From NCBI GenBank assembly GCA_029449235.1, contig JANATG010000005.1:1550001-1614000 (forward strand): 64,000 nt of DNA, read 5' to 3'. This stretch comes from Linnemannia schmuckeri. Taxonomy: Eukaryota > Mortierellomycota > Mortierellomycetes > Mortierellales > Mortierellaceae. The position numbers and the translations under genes were made by a program. Below the pieces are notes generated by a model, which was not told where the DNA came from, made no database searches, and saw only the letters and a list, made by a program, of their open reading frames with translations. Every line of letters begins with the position of its first letter. Positions within the stretch are counted from its first letter, which is position 1. Of this stretch, positions 34,404-46,400 are shown one piece after another.

Positions 34404-37400
34404 ATGTTAACAGAGAAGAATATGTTGACAACTCCGGCGCGTCCAACCTCCCTCAGTCGAAACCAATCCTTCGAGGTAACAATAGCTTCTGTCACGGAAA
34501 GACCTATTAGCATAGAGACTACCTAGGCTACAACACTACCTAAGGATATAGGATTTAAAGAGACATAAAGGAATAGAGAGGCACTACAGGACCAATAAGA
34601 AAAAAAAACGAGAAAAACAAAGTACAGGACAGAACACACAGAGACCAGGGCAAGTCAGGATAGGGAATAAGCGTCCTTCAGAAAAAGATAGATGGAAGTA
34701 GCCAGGACAAAGGAGAAAAAGGATGCGTTTGCTCAGCAATGGCGGGACGACCACCACCACCCCACAGGCACAGATACAACAATACGAGCAAGCATGCATG
34801 CCTTGTTGTTTGGTTTTTTTGGACTTGAGATATCTTTGCTGGTTATTTTTTTCTCTTTGTCTGTCTGGGTCTTCCCGCCCCGCCTCTTTAATTGCTTTGT
34901 GTGTTTCCACACCTATCCCGACTAGCCCTATATCTATCGTTACCACACAGGAATGGCGGCACATTTGAAAAGGGCATGCATGGGTTCTGCCCAGGGGCAG
35001 GAGAGGAGAACAAGGGCAACCACTCTTGAACCGATAGTAGACGATAGCACGGACGCAAAAAAAATGGCGACTCGGGATAAACATCTGGAGATATATCATG
35101 CCATGCCTTGCCATCCATCTTATTTCAAGCAAACAACCTCATCATCCAAAGTAACCACCACGACTGCAGCAGCAACAGGAAACCGCCTCAGTACTCGCCT
35201 CTCTACCTACTTCACTCAGACACCATCTCAAATTCTTGCACATTCCATTACTCACGCCTTCGGCAACTTCCCTCCTGGTCCTTGCTTTCGTCAAAAGGCA
35301 GGAAACGAGTCCGAGTGACAAGACCCATGTCCCTTTGACACCCCTTCTTTTTTTCCTCTTTTCACCACAACCCTCACTCCTTCCTCCCCTATTCTTGTTC
35401 CTTTTGCTTCTTACTGATATTTACGCTTGGGTCTGTTCGCACGAGGGAGCACAAAGGAATGGGATGGATGATCCATCCTCGCCCTTCCCTCTCGTCTCAT
35501 CGTTAAAGAAAAAAGCGAGACTCACCGACTCTCGAATGAGACTAACGTGGCCCCTATCTCCTCCTGCCCTGCACTCACCACCGATATCTTTTCCTTCTCC
35601 TTTTTTCTTTCTTCTGAACTGACAGAGTCCTCCGTGCCCACCTTACAACCAAGAAGACATCCTGGGTAGGTGGTTTATTCATCTGAACTTTTATGTGTCT
35701 GTTGCTTTCCCATGTGTCAATTGCATACCAGCAGCCCAATGAAAAAAAAATATGCCCACTCTTTCCCGCGGATCGCTCCCATCCTAACATTAGAACTTGT
35801 TGTATCCTTTTGGTTTTTTGTACAACCAACCCATCCAAACCACTACTATCCCGACCAAACCAAAATCAAACACACATATAACAACATAGCACACGCACCA
35901 GCATCAGAAGAAGACGAGCTCTGGGCCGAGCTGGAGCGGATAAAAGACGCGAGGGCTTTGCGAGAAAAGTTTTATGCAGAGCACCAGCTGATGCGTGAAC
36001 AACTCAACATGGCCGGTCGTTTTGGCCTCGATCTCCAACAAAGTCTAGAACAGGCACAACGCGCGGAGCAAGAATCTTATGCCCAGGTAAGCACAAATTG
36101 TCATACAATCGACAATTGATGGCCCTTTTTTCTGACTTATTCCTAAGAGTTGAGCTTTTTCTTTCATATGCCTATTCTTACTTTTTTTTCTACTTTTTGT
36201 TTTTCTATCCCGGCTGGTCCGTGTCTCTTTTTGTTGTCCTGGTATTAAATATATATTAATAGCTCCAATCGCTACAGGAAGAGAACATGATGCTCCAGTC
36301 GAGAGCCCACCACTCTCGAGAACTCGCCAGCCATCTAACAGGATCACAGGATGAGGTCATGAATCTGACCAATGAAAAGGACACCCTCCAGCGCGAACTC
36401 GACGGCTGCCGCCGAGAACTGAAGATGTTCCGCAAGGAACTCGATAGCCTTGTCGGACAGATGACCGAGATGGGAAGCGAGGTCTTGGACGCTAAGGCCA
36501 AAGTCAGCCATTACTCTCGTCGATTGAACGAGGTCGAGCAGGAATTAGGCGCAACTCAGGAGTTGAACGTGAATTTGCAGGAACAGCTGCATGTTGCGGT
36601 CGAGAAACAGAAGCAGGCTCAGTCCAGTACTGCACAGGCCGTCAAGAACATGCAGTCCGAGCTTGGAAAAGTCATCTCGGACAAGACGACCATCCTTACA
36701 ACGTTGGAGGAGTTGGAAAACCGGCAGGACAAGTGCGAGGGACGAGTTGTCGAGATGATGACCAACACTCAGGAGTATGCACATCTGCTAGAAGAGGCCC
36801 AGACGACGATTCAAACCCTCCGTATTGAGTCTGAGCTGGAGGGACGCGGATGGGCCCATCAGCTCTCAGTATCCAAGCGCAGTGTCGGCCAACTGTCGAC
36901 CCTTGCCTCAGAGGACCCTGAATTGCGCCAGCCAGAGTTTGACACGCATCAGGAAGAGCAAGAGGAGAATGTGCGGGAGGAAGTTATTATGTCCCTGGGC
37001 ATGGAACTTGGCTTTGGCAACATAATCAACAACGACGATGAGCACAACGTGGTCAGTAGCCCGGTCGAGTTGAAGAAATCCTCAAAGGCCCTGCTCGACA
37101 CACCTACCCCGTCCACCCCAGCCCCTACCTCATACCCACCCTCAACCGCGGCTTCAACTAAGCAATCTACTCCTGCCACCTCCCCTCTGCCACCACCACC
37201 TGCCCCTGTGACGCCCCAGAAGAAGCAAAAGCCCGTCGCCGAACCTCAAGCAGAGGCAAAACAACAGCCTCAGCCGCCACTCAGCGTCTCACCTCAACCG
37301 TTCCAGAGCCCCAACTCTTCCGAGTTGCAGCAACGTCTGGAAGAACACAACGTCCTCCAGAATGTACTGTCGACGGGTCAAAGCCGCCCACCATGGAACC

Positions 37401-38539
37401 CCAGCGTGTCTCTTGACAACACAATGCCGACTCCTACCCAGAGCCGATCCCGGAGCACCAGCCGGGCCACTTCTCAGAGCAGCTCACGGTCGGTCAGCCA
37501 AGTCAGTCTCCGCCATTCCCCTTCGTCGACAATCAGAAACAACGGCGGCAGCAGCATCAATTCTAGGACCTCGGTCATGCCCTCGCCTCAGATGTCGCCA
37601 CATTCTATGGCAGCCACTACCTCGTCGTCCTTGATGGATGCTATCTCACCTCATTCAGGAAAACGCTCCACCGTCTCTGCAACATCAACTAATAACAACA
37701 ACAAGTCATCCTCTCGCCCCAGGAGTCGAACCACAGCTACGACAGTTGAGAAAAACCATGTTGACAAGAACGCGACCCCGGGACTCAAGTTCTTGGCGAC
37801 CAAGAACGGCGCCACCGTTGACCCCTCGAACGTGATCACCAAAACTAAAACCGCCACTCTCAAAGCTACTGCCGTGAAGCCCAACAGGTCAGGAGCAGCA
37901 ACAGCCACTAGCTCAAACTCTCCAGGAGCAGCAAGTGGTCGTACACGAGCCACCTCTGCCAGTGTGACAACAACGACAACGACGACAGGCACCAAATCAG
38001 GACGCCATCTCAATCCTGTAGCCATCGATGGCCCCAGCAGTGCCACCCAGACTGGTCGTTCGTCCCCTGCTCCACCGCGCCAACGCATCCGAAGCAGCAT
38101 CAGTAATGGCAGCCTCAACCGTCAAGCAATGTCGTCCTCTCCTTCACAACCCTCGGCCCCTGTATCACCTTCGTCTTCAACAGGGACCCACGCAACCCAG
38201 GCAACCACCACGTCTACCGCACCTGGGACTCGGTCTATCTCTCGCTCAAACGCCTCTTCCCCTAAAGACTCGGCCCGCCCCTCACTCTCACCATCACCCT
38301 CTTTCCCTTCTTCACCTCTCCCTCCCTCCTCGCCCTCAAGTGCGTCTAAGCAGCTTAAAGCGATGGCCGAAGAAAGTTCAAAGGGTATAGGATCTCGTCG
38401 CTCATCCGTCACCTCCTTGCCTCTGCCCATACCCGTCCCCACAGTGGTCGCTGTCCCTTCTTCGGCTTCTTCCTCCATCATTATTGCTGCGACCGAAACT
38501 GTGGCGATGCCCGTGGCCACCGGAGACCTTGTCGCTTAA
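34404..38539 (+). CDS. Coiled-coil protein with long Ser/Thr/Pro-rich tail; possible cytoskeletal or motor adaptor
   Basis: Four exons (34404-34475, 35626-35665, about 35890-36086, 36263-38539) give about 861 aa. Exon 2 is only 40 nt and follows an intron of about 1.15 kb. Exon 3 could start at 35890 or 35902, both in frame. Residues about 45-265 are heptad-like coiled coil, starting ELWAELERIKDARALREKF, with EQLNMAGRFGLDLQQSL followed by long Glu/Gln/Leu-rich helices. The rest is disordered, rich in Ser, Thr and Pro, with poly-Pro and basic patches. The MAGRFGLDL segment at the start of the coil resembles the CC1 box (AAxxG) with which BICD/Spindly-type adaptors bind the dynein light intermediate chain, with Gly at the second Ala. 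That is inference from one short motif. No named family recognised. Confidence 0.8.
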
Positions 38540-38831
38540 ACTGTCAATCAAAATTCATACCCCCCTTCTTCCCCACAAACCTTTCCTCTATTCTGTATTA
38601 GCTTCTTTTTCCTCTCTTTTTTTTTTGTCTTTTACAAATGTATTACTAGGTGTCTGTTCAATAACTATACCCATGGCGCGCCCTTACCTCTTTTTTGTAC
38701 CAACAGACTCAACCGACCACCGCGCGCGATGAACAAAATAAAAACACACACATCCTTACTCCATACCACATGTATCATGTCTTTGCGAGAGAAAAAGGCC
38801 TTCTTATATGAAATGACTGGATCCATGGCTG
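38540..38831. other. 3' flank of the coiled-coil gene
   Basis: A/T- and C-rich 3' flank with AAATAAAA-type elements near 38736. Nothing else seen. Confidence 0.3.
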
Positions 38832-38992
38832 GGTCGTGCTGGTAACACTGGTATCGCCACTGCTTTCTTGAACCGCGGCAACAAGGGTGTCGTCCGTGAC
38901 TTGCTTGAGCACTTGAAGGAGGCCAACCAGGACATTTCTGGTTGGCTCGAGACCTTCACCAGAGAGGGTTCGTATGGAGGAGGAGGAGGATT
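38832..38992 (+). pseudogene. Orphan fragment of a DED1-type helicase 3' region
   Basis: Reads GRAGNTGIATAFLNRG..., then SGWLETFTREGSYGGGGG, matching the end of the helicase core of DED1 at 30487-33018. By eye, the first 78 nt are identical to DED1 and the next 75 nt differ at nine positions (five amino-acid changes, three silent codon changes). It starts abruptly in the HRIGRTGRAG motif and ends at a stop (TTG then ATTACATG) after the first glycines. No upstream helicase sequence is nearby, so this is a partial duplication, in opposite orientation to DED1. It may derive from a second DED1 paralog. Confidence 0.9.
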
Positions 38993-39170
38993 GATTACAT
39001 GTATGTATGTTTGTATTTTATATGATGTTATTTTATGAATGAGTTAATATTTGAAAAGTGAAGTGTCTGCTTAGAAGAATATTGCTAGAAATGAATGGTG
39101 AAGGACAACAGAAAAAGAGGTAGCGATAAATGTAGTAGATACAGCAAAAGAGCTCACGGCTCCTTTTTTT

Positions 39171-42100
39171 TTAAGTGGTGCGCTGGATGGACTTTGTGCG
39201 AGAAAAGATGGTCTTGATTGTCGGGACCATATTCAACCCAATGATCTCATCATTCAGCGTCGTCGGCCTCAACTTTCTCAACACCAACTGCCGGACACTG
39301 ACATAAAAAAGGATAAACACTCCAAACGCAAAAGCAATCAACAAGTACACGAACGGGGTATCATTCGAGGTTCCAAAGACGACCGGTAAACCGGGGCAAT
39401 AGACGACAAAGAAGCCCAGGGCACAACCAACAGCAGCTCCGATGAATGACCGAGTGTTGGAGAACATGTACTTTCCAAAGGGGAGACGGTACTTGGTCTT
39501 GCAGGCAAACATGTTGAAGAGTTGCATGACCATGATGCTGAGGTAAAAGAGTGATTGGGCTTTGGCGAGGAGGTCTTGGTTCTCTTGTGGGGAAGTAGAG
39601 GAGAACAAGTCTTGCTTTTGATACTCGACTGCTTGGGCGGGGGTGAGGCCCCCTTCCTTGTAGAGGACAACAAAGAAGACAACTAGAGCGCCGATGGTCT
39701 CAATGATTCCAATCTCAAGGTATGCCCAGGACAAGAGATTGGCGTCGACCAGGATTTCGTCCTCAGTATGCTCAAACTTCTCGCGCCAGTAGACCCGTGT
39801 GAATAGGGCCTTGAAGTCGTGCTGGAACCGGGCCATAAACGAAGGCTTTACTTCCTCGCCAGACTCGGGGTCAATCACGGGTGGAAGGATACGGGTGGCT
39901 AGACGGCGACGACGCTCAATCGATGCAGGGGTGACCGGTTTACGAGGCGGGAGTTTCATCAATCCAGACTCGGACTCAGGCTTGTCCCAAGCAAACGATA
40001 AGGAAATACACAACTCAAAACCCAGATCGATGACCAGGATCAGTATGGCGGAAATTGGAAGTGGGATCGAGGCAATGACATAGAGTAGGTTAGGGATGAC
40101 TTCAGGCATCGAGTGTGTTATAGTATACTGGATCGACTTCTTGAGGTTGGTGAAAATCAGCCTTCCTTCCTCAATGCCGCGAATCGTCGACGCAAAGTTG
40201 TCGTCCAACAAGATCATTGCCGCAGCTTCCTTGGAGACATCTGAACCAGAGATATTCATCGCAATTCCCAGATCAGCCTTCTTGAGCGCAGGTGAATCAT
40301 TGACACCATCTCCCGTCACTCCAACAATATGCCCCAGAGCCTGGGCATGCTTGACAATCTGAAGCTTGTGCTTGGGCGAAGTACGCGCAAAGATAATCTC
40401 GGGCTTGGAAAAGATGAGGTCCCAATCCCCCTCCGACAATGAATCAATCTGCTCGCCATGAATCACTACCGCGTCGTACTCGTCATCCCCAACTTCCTCA
40501 ACCGAACAACCACGGTTCTTGGCAACAAGCTCCTTGGTATCCGACAGCATCAGATTGATCTTGCGTCCAATCGCCTCAGCAGTCAAGGGGTGGTCTCCTG
40601 TCACCATCATAACACGGATACCGGCTGAACGACACCGTCCAATGGCTTCACGGACTCCATGCTTGGGAGGATCCTCGAGCGAGACAAGGCCGACAAAACA
40701 GAGATGGTTGGTGGGGTAGTTCTTCTTTTCCTTGTCAAAGATGTAATTGTCGGGGTACTGGTCGTCAGGGAGGAGCATCTGAGCAAAGGCAAGGACGCGG
40801 TGACCCTTGGACGCCATTAGGGCATACATCTTTTCATAGGACTTGGCATGCTCGGCCGTGAGAGGGATAGCAGATCCATTGATAAGGATAGTACCGCAGA
40901 GCCGCAGGATACGCTCGGGAGCACCCTTCATCAATAGCGTGAACCGCCCATGGTCGTGGCTCTTGTCGTGGATAGTCATGGCCCACTTATTCTCCGAGTT
41001 GAAGGGGACCTCAAAGACCTTGGGGTATAGATCGTTCATGTCGTCAAAGTTGCCAATGTTGGCGGCAGCGAAGCGGGTCAGACCAGATTCGGTCGCATCA
41101 CCCAAGACCTGGCGTTCAGAGATTGGGACGTCGGTACGATCAAACTTGGCACGAGAGCATAGCGCAGAGATGGTAAGGACCTCGGGGATACCGGGCGAGC
41201 TGGCGTCAAAGGGGCTTCCGGCATTGGCAGCACTACGGAAGGCCGAGTACATGGTGTCGGAGGACCAGATGTTGGTGACCGTCATCTGGTTACGTGTCAA
41301 TGTTCCAGTCTTGTCGGTCGCCAGAAGGGTGATTGCTCCAAGAGTTTCAACTCCTGTCAAGTCCTTGACCAACACGTTCTGAGAAGCCATGCGCTTGGCG
41401 GCAATAGTCAAGAGCATGGTCACGGTAGCAGGGAGACCCTCGGGCACCCAAGCGACAAAGACTCCGACAGCAAAGTTGAGAGTACTGGAAATACCCGAGG
41501 AGCCCTTAGACCGATAGACGGCAAAGTACCCGATGAGGAAGAATACAATAGCAGTGGTAATGGCGATGGTGGCAATGATCTTGACAAAGTCGTCAATCTC
41601 TCGTGACAGAGGCGACTTTCCTGCATCCTCGCCCGCCGTCAACCCAGCAATCTGACCCAACACAGTATTATCTCCAGTCCGGATGACCAGTCCATATCCC
41701 TCGCCGTTGACAATAAGAGATCCATTGAAGGCCAAGTTGCTCGCCTCGAGCGGGTTCTTGTGTTCATTGGCGGGGTTGCGGTCCTGAGGGTCTGATTCGC
41801 CGGTGAGGGAGGAGTTATCAACCTTCATGTCGGTACAGGCAAAGATCAACACATCCGCAGGGACCTTGTCACCCATGCGCGAGAAGACAACGTCACCGAG
41901 GACCAGATCTGCAGCAGGTATGGCAATGACTTTACCGTTGCGGATGACATTGCATTTCTGAGGCATCAGGTTCAGGAAAGACTGAAGCACGGCAGCAGAC
42001 TTTTGGGCCTGATAGAACTCAATCAATGCATTGAGGAAAGCGACAATAATGAGGATGGCTCCGAGATAAGTCTAGAATGAACAGAAGTGGCGTAGGGAAG

Positions 42101-42991
42101 GAGATGATGAGTTTTTTTTTTTGTTTTTTCACGTCAACATTCATGCTGCAGGAATGACTCTGGCTGCACGACGGTCTGAGCGCGTCCGTCTGTCGGGATT
42201 AGCATTGTTTTGTCGCATCTTTTGTCTTTCCGTTGTCCTCCCTATATTGTTCACACACAGTATTAATTTGCTTTTGCTTACATTGACTTTGTTGTTCTTG
42301 GGATCGATAGCAAGCAGGACATAGTTGAGAATACCGGCAAGGATCAATAGCAAGTTGAACAGCGAAGTCAGACAGTGAAAAAACTTCATGAAGGGCGAGA
42401 TCTGTTTGGGTGGCGCAAGGATGTTGGGTCCGTTTTCGATCAAACGCGCGGCGGCAACTTCAGAGGAGAGTCCGAAACTGCTGCCTGGCTTGGCTAGGTC
42501 GACGCCCGTGCCGTGTCTGGCGGCAATGTCCTCGATCGAGAAGAGATGCTCCGTCTTTGTCATTTTTTTTCCCATTTCGTGTTGCGTAGATTGTCGCATG
42601 GTTGAGTCAAAATGATAAACGGTGTATGTTAGTGATGTGCCATGATCGATGTATGCATGCAATGAGACTCTCCCAGCGCCAAGGGGTCAAAGAGAAGATG
42701 GAGTCATGTCATCATGGACACACTCGTATCAATAACAGACAATGCCAGTGTGGTGCTTACAATGTCAAGGGTCTTTTCCTTGACTCCAGCCTTCTTGGCC
42801 TTGTCTCCTCCGTCTAGTTGGTCGACTGACTTTTCAAAAATAGCGGGCTGTCTTGAGGCGGAGGCAGAGGCTGAGGTGGAAGTGCCTTCGAGGGGAATGG
42901 TTTTAGTCCTGGTTATCTCGAGGGGTTCGCTAAAGTCGATTTTGGCCGACTTTTCGATGGTGTCGTCGCTTGTTGAGTTTGAGGACGCCAT
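39171..42991 (-). CDS. Type IIC-like P-type ATPase (Na+/K+-ATPase alpha-like cation pump)
   Basis: Membrane pump related to animal Na,K/H,K-ATPase and to the fungal ACU-type pumps. Three exons (42991-42761, 42554-42282, 42071-39171) give 1134 aa. After a disordered N-terminus of about 75 aa comes the cation-ATPase N domain (EHLFSIEDIAARHGT). Hallmarks: LTGES near 256, VAWVPEGLPATVTMLLTIA (M4), phosphorylation motif DKTGTLT near 419, KGAPERIL, MVTGDHPLTAEAIG, GVTGDGVNDSPALKKADLGIAM near 753, M5 THSMPEVIPNLLYV and M6 VIDLGFELCISLSFAWD. M6 keeps the first ion-binding Asp, but Glu replaces the second Asp of Na,K-ATPase. No beta subunit gene is in the window. Exon 2 uses an AAG acceptor with a weak pyrimidine tract, so that junction is the least certain; it gives LDITEHLFS in frame. 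Confidence 0.92.
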
Positions 42992-45072
42992 AGTATGTTG
43001 TTGTCTGTTGTGTATTGTTGTTTTTGCTGCTATCGCGGTCTAGACACAGGCCGTTAGCTTGCTTGTAGATGTGATTGCTATATGATGCAAAGGTGAGAAG
43101 GAAAGGGAAGGAGGGGAACAAGGATGAAGAAAGAGAGAGCACAATAGAGACGGTGTAGTAGTATAGAAGAGTGGCGGATAGAGTTATATGATAGGGGATG
43201 AAGAGGGTGAGGGTGAGGAGAGAGCAGGGAGTTGTGGTGAATAGAGAGAAGATGAGAGAAGCAAGAGGGAAGAGAAATAAAAAAAAATGGTTTGGTCAAT
43301 CAGGGTCCGTTGTTTGTTGTTTGATGAACGCAAACAAATGTCAAAAAAAGAGGTGGTGATAAGGGCCAACATGAGGACATAATTGGCTGACAGGTACACA
43401 CACACACATACAGGCAACATCAACAAGGACAAGAAGAAAGAGGTCCATGTCCTCCATCCATGCAACTTATTATATGGACAAGACGTTCATGCTCTGTTGC
43501 ATATGGAACACCTGTCCTTGAATTTTTTTGGTTGTTTTTGGATGAATGAGGCATTTTTTGTCCGTGTGCCCGAAATCTTATTTAGTTTCCATTGACGTTA
43601 TTGTTGGTTGAACCGTCCTTTTTCGCCCCTTTACTCTCGCTCTCGCTCTTCTTTCACACCTCACTTTCTTACATCCCCTCTTCCCTTCCGTTCCTGTTAC
43701 TGGCTACTCTTTCTCTTTTTTTTTTTCTTATCCTGCTCGGCACCCAATTTTGATTCTGGGCTGAAGAATGATATGTCAGCCAGAAGGGAAGAAGAGCATT
43801 TCCCTCCCTAAAAAAAGGAGACAGTGACCAACCACCAACAATCAGAAACAACCAACCAGTAAACCACCAAAGCATAAACAGCAACAGCCACACCTCCAAA
43901 GAAAGGGACGAAGCGAAGTACAGTGCAACAGGAGAGAGATGAGTAAGCGGGTTGGAAGAAAAAAGAAAGAAAAAAAGTGAAATGCACGCCATAGGGCAAG
44001 GGACCAAAAGACTGGAAAAAAAAGGAAGAACTAGACAAGGGGGGCTGAGGAGCGAAAATGCGACAAGAAGAACAAGACGAAATCTCACTCTTCGTCCTTC
44101 AGCCTCATTTCTTTCTGCCACTTCGCTGCTGTTGGTGTGCCTCAGTCTCTCTTTATGCTCGTTTCCTAAAATAAGGACGACCAGCAAATAATGAGCCGCG
44201 GGAAAACTGCAGTCTAGGCTTCACTTTTGTTATCTGTAAATGTTCTCGTTGTGGACTCTTGGTCCGCTATTTGTTCACAGGAAATGACATCGAAGGACAG
44301 TAGAGCATATACATATATGAAAAAGAGCTTTTCGCTCAATTGACCACCGTAAACACCATAACATCATATTTTGCTGTTGTTTGCTGTCGTCTTCAACTGT
44401 TGATGTCGTCGTACACACACACGAACTATGTCAAAACCTCGTACCTTGTTTTGCGTAACACTTGTACTCACTCTTTCCTGCTTCAACGTTCGGTGCTTTG
44501 GCTGAAAGTTCGGCGGTTCAGAATAAATCCTTTTTGTTGGCCGACGAAGGAAATGATACGTCGTGTGGAGTGGAGAAGAAGAAGAATGAGGGGTACGGAA
44601 AGTTAGGGAAACAGAAAAAACTGGTCTATCTTTATGAAGAGCTGAGTTCAAATTGTGCAATTTGCAACTTCGCCATTTCCGCCTCCTCCTTATTGAACTT
44701 CAGACTTACCTTGTCGGTGGATGGTGTTGAACAGTTTTTTAGGGGATAGTCCAAGGAGGAGGGACTATGAAGAAGTAGGGCCAGAGACGGTTCAAGGAGA
44801 CAAAAAAGGAGTTGAAGCGAAAGAAATTGCAGGCAGAAAAGTACAAGGGCGATTTGTTGTATACAAAGTGGGAGAACGTGGATGTATTTATGTATCCAGC
44901 AAAAAGGACAGGTGCAAATGGTAGGAGAGAGGCGAGTGGAAGAGACTAGGGCCTTAAAAAAGATGGAGGGGAGTAATGGAAGGAACTGACTAAACAACAA
45001 AGCGCAAGGACATGCTTGACCTTCTCCTCTTCCTCACCCCCTACCTCTCTTTCTCCTTCATTCTCTCCTGTT

Positions 45073-45156
45073 CTAGTCGTCCTCGTCCTCCTGCTTCTGA
45101 GCCACATTGCCCATGATAAGGGAAAAGCACAAGAATCGGAACACAAACGCATTCAT
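45073..45156 (-). CDS. Possible 27-aa small membrane peptide (speculative)
   Basis: Short frame starting MNAFVFRFLCFSLIMGN and ending in an acidic QEDEDD followed by TAG. The upstream coding-strand sequence is pyrimidine-rich (CTCTACCCTATCTCTAC), like true leaders here. A basic-hydrophobic-acidic layout is typical of tiny membrane proteins, but I recognise no family. It may be chance. Confidence 0.2.
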   Translation of the reverse strand: MNAFVFRFLCFSLIMGNVAQKQEDEDD

Positions 45157-46226
45157 TCGTTCACATAGATCATTTCATCCAAGGGTAAATGTAGAGATAG
45201 GGTAGAGAGCAGTAGGAAGATGATTTCTTGCTGTTGCTGTCATCGTTTTTTGATACAACGTCGTACTTCGTAGCTTATATTACCCTACCTCTGTCTGTCA
45301 TCCTTCAAAATCATGTTCCTGACCTTACACCACTCGACTCTTCTGCCGTCGTCATTGTTCGTTCTTTGTAAGGCAAACGACATGAGTAGCCTGCAACAAG
45401 TGTTGCACAAAGACTGCAGAACTAAATGAACAACGAATAAAAGAAAGTTCGCCCGGACATCATGGTTACCTCTGTACATGATCCAAGGAAACTTGTTCGG
45501 CATAGCTACGAGGACCAAAGTTGACTTGCATTTCGAGGACTATTAGGCTCCTTTACAAAGTGAACTGAGAGAGAGTCATGTAGCCTCTATAGTGGCTCTT
45601 CAATACTGTAGGAGATGTGCCGTGCCCTGGATGGACCATTGACTAACCCTCATTTTTAGTCCCCTTTCAACATTATTTTCACCCTTTCGCTCTATTTAGT
45701 TTACAGGCTATCTCTTTTTTTTATTCGCTCCTATGCTCAAGAAAACGATGACATCTTTGTTTATATGTTGACCCCTGTTTTTTCTTCCTTTTCATGTCAT
45801 TCATAATTGGATATGTGTACCTGTGTTCCTGGAGTGTAAGAGAAAGTAGCAGATCAAATGCAAGGTCAGGGGTGAACATGATCCTCATCCTGCTTCCAGG
45901 ACACTTCAGGTCCAAGGTCAAAGAGAGAGATATGAGAGAGCATTGGACGAACTATCGCGGTAGATGGGTCTTTTTCATTGCGGAAAGAGAGAGAGGAGAT
46001 GAAAAGGAACAAGAGTTGAAATAGGTACCTGTCGACACCCCTTTTTAAACACGATGCGAGGAGGAGGAGGAGAAGCGACACATTTTCTCACATCACTGTA
46101 ATGTCCTTTGCAGATCGAAAGGTAGATGACAAGTTTTCGAAGGAATAGAGCATATTGTAATTCGACTCGCTGGAGGAGATGCAGTAACAGAGGTACAGCA
46201 CTCGGTTCTAGGTAGGGTATTGATGT

Positions 46227-46227
<1 letters not shown>

Positions 46228-46269
<42 letters not shown>
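46228..46269. repeat. Homopolymer T tract (42 nt)
   Basis: Forty-two uninterrupted T on the + strand, 131 nt upstream of the thymidylate synthase ATG. It is poly(dA:dT), which disfavours nucleosomes, so it may act as a promoter element. That role is inferred. Confidence 0.9.
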
Positions 46270-46270
<1 letters not shown>

Positions 46271-46355
46271 AATCGCGTCTGTTCCTGGCGTGACTTGTTT
46301 TTAATTTAACTTAAGCAGAAACGATAAACAATCTTGAGCGCGTTCTCAGTTTCCA

Positions 46356-46377
46356 CTCTCTCTCTCTCTCTCTCTCT
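46356..46377 (+). repeat. (CT)n repeat in the thymidylate synthase leader
   Basis: Eleven CT dinucleotides end 24 nt before the ATG. This is a compact form of the pyrimidine-rich leader seen upstream of other genes in the window. Confidence 0.9.
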
Positions 46378-46400
46378 GCAACTCATCACAACTTCGCAGA

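Larger units (their letters stand above)
42992..46400. other. Gene-poor intergenic region upstream of thymidylate synthase
   Basis: About 3.4 kb between divergent starts. The ATPase side (43080-43280) is purine-rich on the + strand. I see no domain-bearing exon. Minus-strand hints: a 27-aa frame at 45073-45156, a candidate donor (GACAAG|GTAAGT) at 44710 and another (GAAAGA|GTGAGT) near 44480. On the minus strand 45285-45535 can be spliced into a 55-aa frame beginning MQVNFGPRSYAEQ. None can be raised to a gene. A 42-nt T tract and a CT repeat lie next to the thymidylate synthase start. Confidence 0.4.

Noticed and set aside
43669..44187. A 172-aa minus-strand open frame
   Set aside because: Low-complexity Leu/Ser/Phe sequence in purine/pyrimidine-biased DNA, with no motif or splice context.
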